This document shows positions 8,201-8,562 of a DNA stretch of 8,562 nt, one piece after another; positions within the stretch are counted from its first letter, which is position 1; each line of letters begins with the position of its first letter. The DNA is from Rubrivirga sp. GTDB taxonomy: Bacteria > Bacteroidota > Rhodothermia > Rhodothermales > Rubricoccaceae. The stretch spans positions 1 through 8,562 of the forward strand of contig JAAXJP010000552.1 in the NCBI GenBank assembly GCA_012269805.1, given 5' to 3'. A program made the translations under genes and the position numbers. A model generated the notes under the pieces. That model had not been told where the DNA came from and ran no database searches. It worked only from the letters and a program-made list of their open reading frames with translations.

Positions 8201-8456
8201 CTTGGACGACGTCCCACGACTGGCGGTGCCCACCGTGCTGCGAGGACTCGAACCGTGCGGTGAACGCTGGTCGACCTCGTTCGGCATCGTATCCGGTGGC
8301 TGAAACGACGGAAGGTGTCTCTATTTGATCAGCCACCCCAGAGGTGACCGGTGGCTGAGAGCCGTCCCTGAGCACACCGAAAACGGCAATGGCGACAGTG
8401 CCGACGGCTATAGCGCCGACGGCGACAGGTTTCCAAAGGGGGGGGCGCCAAGCCAT
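5241..8456 (-). CDS. Two-component propeller / Y_Y_Y sensor histidine kinase, membrane-bound
   Basis: 1071 residues. ATG 8456 is preferred to an in-frame TTG at 8480, which would fall at about the predicted transcript start. A signal-anchor helix at about 9-28 is followed by a periplasmic sensor. I count 14 propeller-type blade motifs from about 85 to 660 (e.g. GLVYVANSNGVLEYDG, GGLWLALSEGIVRVD, GRLWISGQDRVRAF), fitting two seven-bladed propellers. A Y_Y_Y domain (about 690-770) precedes a second membrane helix (about 778-798) and a short linker helix. The kinase has an H-box SHELRTPLT (phospho-acceptor H839), N-box NLIGNAIKFT (N954), G1 DTGRGID (981-987), F-box LFDDFEQ (994-1000) and G2 GNGLGLSI (1011-1018), so it should be active. 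No receiver or HTH domain is fused, unlike hybrid HTCS proteins, and no response regulator gene is in the window. Ligand unknown. The amidohydrolase gene lies downstream. Confidence 0.93.
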   Translation of the reverse strand: MAWRPPLWKPVAVGAIAVGTVAIAVFGVLRDGSQPPVTSGVADQIETPSVVSATGYDAERGRPAFTARFESSQHGGHRQSWDVVQAPSGLVYVANSNGVLEYDGSDWRLIRIPGFRARAITTGPDGDIYVGGEGTAGVLVPDSARGVAYQELIGPGELNGEPVWAAVADDDGVVFQTFDRLVRVRGRRVVSVQQAPEGRRYHKAFEAAGRIYVRLEGAGLLHVQGNQLRGVPGGDAFADIPVRAIFAPGGASTESLLVVTDAQFYRLDLTGAGPTQEISSEASTILRTSRAYHGCALGSGEGDGRFLAITTLGSGVVIVDPAGNVVQRMFEQVAITADDLVLGCTVDAQGGLWLALSEGIVRVDAAGSLSVFDRDLGLPGVTFDVARHNTHLYAATERGVYRLRTSTGNATARFDPVTYEGRGIGQAWDLLPTSDGLLVASTDGVFEVSTSGSRRVTGTSTFVLTAVGETVYAGLSTGVEVLRRSPIGWVRDGRIEGIDGEVRSIVADGAGGAWIPEWNGPLVHVGKGGHPVREFGVSSGVPAELAFLDGVGDALVAVASDGPYRIETAGASVRVVPDTALTHLAESVVGDLADGFGLLEDATGRLWISGQDRVRAFADRDGQWVDVTPAPLRSLPDVTSITVDGDVVWVAAGGDLFRLASGAQDRYRVAVPTLIRSVVAGDEDVPTGESLTIPYGRPVRFRFAAAAYNAPRGTEYRTRLAGYDEKPSPWSSERYRDYTFLPPGTYRFHVEARTAQGAAARPASVSLTIPAPWYLTPWAHLLYAISTVAGVAGVAYLASRRQRRRADAERVRADELDRLNAELRRVDKLKDDMLANTSHELRTPLTAILGFSEMLAENDDPGVRAKARHVLSGGHRLLSTVNALLEIAQLRAGRTVLHPVATDAAALAQQVADELRPLAEGKGLGLAVVPVGLTVTAQLDPDAFVRILTNLIGNAIKFTNEGAVTVSVDGVDGDLHVRVCDTGRGIDPAFLPRLFDDFEQASTGYGRAAEGNGLGLSITSRLVDLMDGEIKVESEVGVGTTFHVTIPAAVETALRPEARPTERVEAELVSP

Positions 8457-8484
8457 GTGAGAGGTATCGGCGCCGCACAAGATC

Positions 8485-8514
8485 TATTTAGCCGGCCCGG
8501 GTGGAACCACCCAA
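8485..8514 (-). promoter_or_regulatory. Weak candidate promoter of the kinase gene
   Basis: On the minus strand TTGGGT (8514-8509) and TAAATA (8490-8485) are separated by 18 bases, and the second ends 28 bases before the ATG at 8456. Each hexamer matches the sigma-70 consensus at only 3 of 6 positions, and the Bacteroidota TAnnTTTG motif is not cleanly present. The support is the AT-rich patch in a GC-rich region and the sensible spacing. Confidence 0.3.
8499..8512. promoter_or_regulatory. Perfect inverted repeat GGGTGG-AA-CCACCC, possible operator
   Basis: Two 6-bp arms with a 2-base centre form a 14-bp palindrome overlapping the candidate -35 and lying in the spacer of the candidate promoter. 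That is a typical place for a dimeric regulator to bind. It could equally be a chance palindrome in GC-rich DNA. The 2-base loop is too tight for a good RNA hairpin, which favours a DNA site if it is functional. Confidence 0.3.
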
Positions 8515-8562
8515 GCACATTGTTGTGTATCATTAAAGCTCTCCACCCCACCCCCATAACCC

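Noticed and set aside
7629..8303. 224-residue plus-strand open frame opposite the sensor domain, with fairly normal composition
   Set aside because: It lies wholly antisense to clear propeller blades and shows no domain, signal peptide or start-site support.
8457..8480. TTG at 8480 as the kinase start (eight extra residues)
   Set aside because: It falls at about the predicted transcription start and adds polar residues before a signal anchor. ATG 8456 is the better start.
1..8562. Looked for tRNA, rRNA, CRISPR repeats, insertion sequences, attachment sites and SusC/SusD or toxin-antitoxin genes
   Set aside because: No matching structure or motif was seen. All long stretches are accounted for by the five genes.

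Overview
The window is very GC-rich: the 60-base blocks I counted by hand range from about 58% to 77%. It is densely coding, with almost every third codon position G or C in the left two-thirds. The start codons have no Shine-Dalgarno sequence and sit behind C-rich leaders. The main signalling protein is a two-component propeller / Y_Y_Y histidine kinase. Together these suggest a high-GC member of the Bacteroidota/Rhodothermota group (a Rubricoccaceae- or Rhodothermales-like marine bacterium). That placement is inference from style, because no marker gene is present.

Layout. Positions 3-1550 (+) hold the 3' part of a DUF445 membrane-protein gene whose true start lies left of the window; its visible N-terminus is a long Pro/Ala/Glu/Thr-rich disordered stretch. 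Positions 1669-3123 (+) encode a secreted gluzincin (M48-like) metallopeptidase followed by two copies of a cysteine-containing beta-sandwich-like module. Positions 3236-3775 (+) encode a small exported coiled-coil protein of unknown function. The last plus-strand gene converges with the minus-strand block at a strong symmetric hairpin (3787-3814). On the minus strand, 8456-5241 encodes a 1071-residue membrane histidine kinase. Downstream of it in the same direction, 5134-3821 encodes an exported amidohydrolase (imidazolonepropionase/prolidase-like, probable Xaa-Arg/Lys dipeptidase type). The right edge (8457-8562) is the kinase's upstream region, with a weak promoter candidate and a perfect 14-bp inverted repeat inside it.

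How the parts relate. All four complete gene products carry an export signal or a periplasmic domain, so the neighbourhood is devoted to the cell envelope and periplasm. The metallopeptidase and amidohydrolase are both predicted hydrolases of peptides or peptide-like substrates. The kinase has a large periplasmic sensor but no receiver or DNA-binding domain, and no response regulator is encoded here. The kinase and amidohydrolase could be co-transcribed (106-nt gap), but a functional link is inference only. No RNA gene, CRISPR array, insertion sequence or phage gene was seen. No gap between genes exceeds 300 bases. I find no convincing new multi-gene system. The most useful leads are the recurrent GC-rich 11-mer after three stop codons, the duplicated cysteine module on the protease, and the 14-blade orphan sensor kinase.
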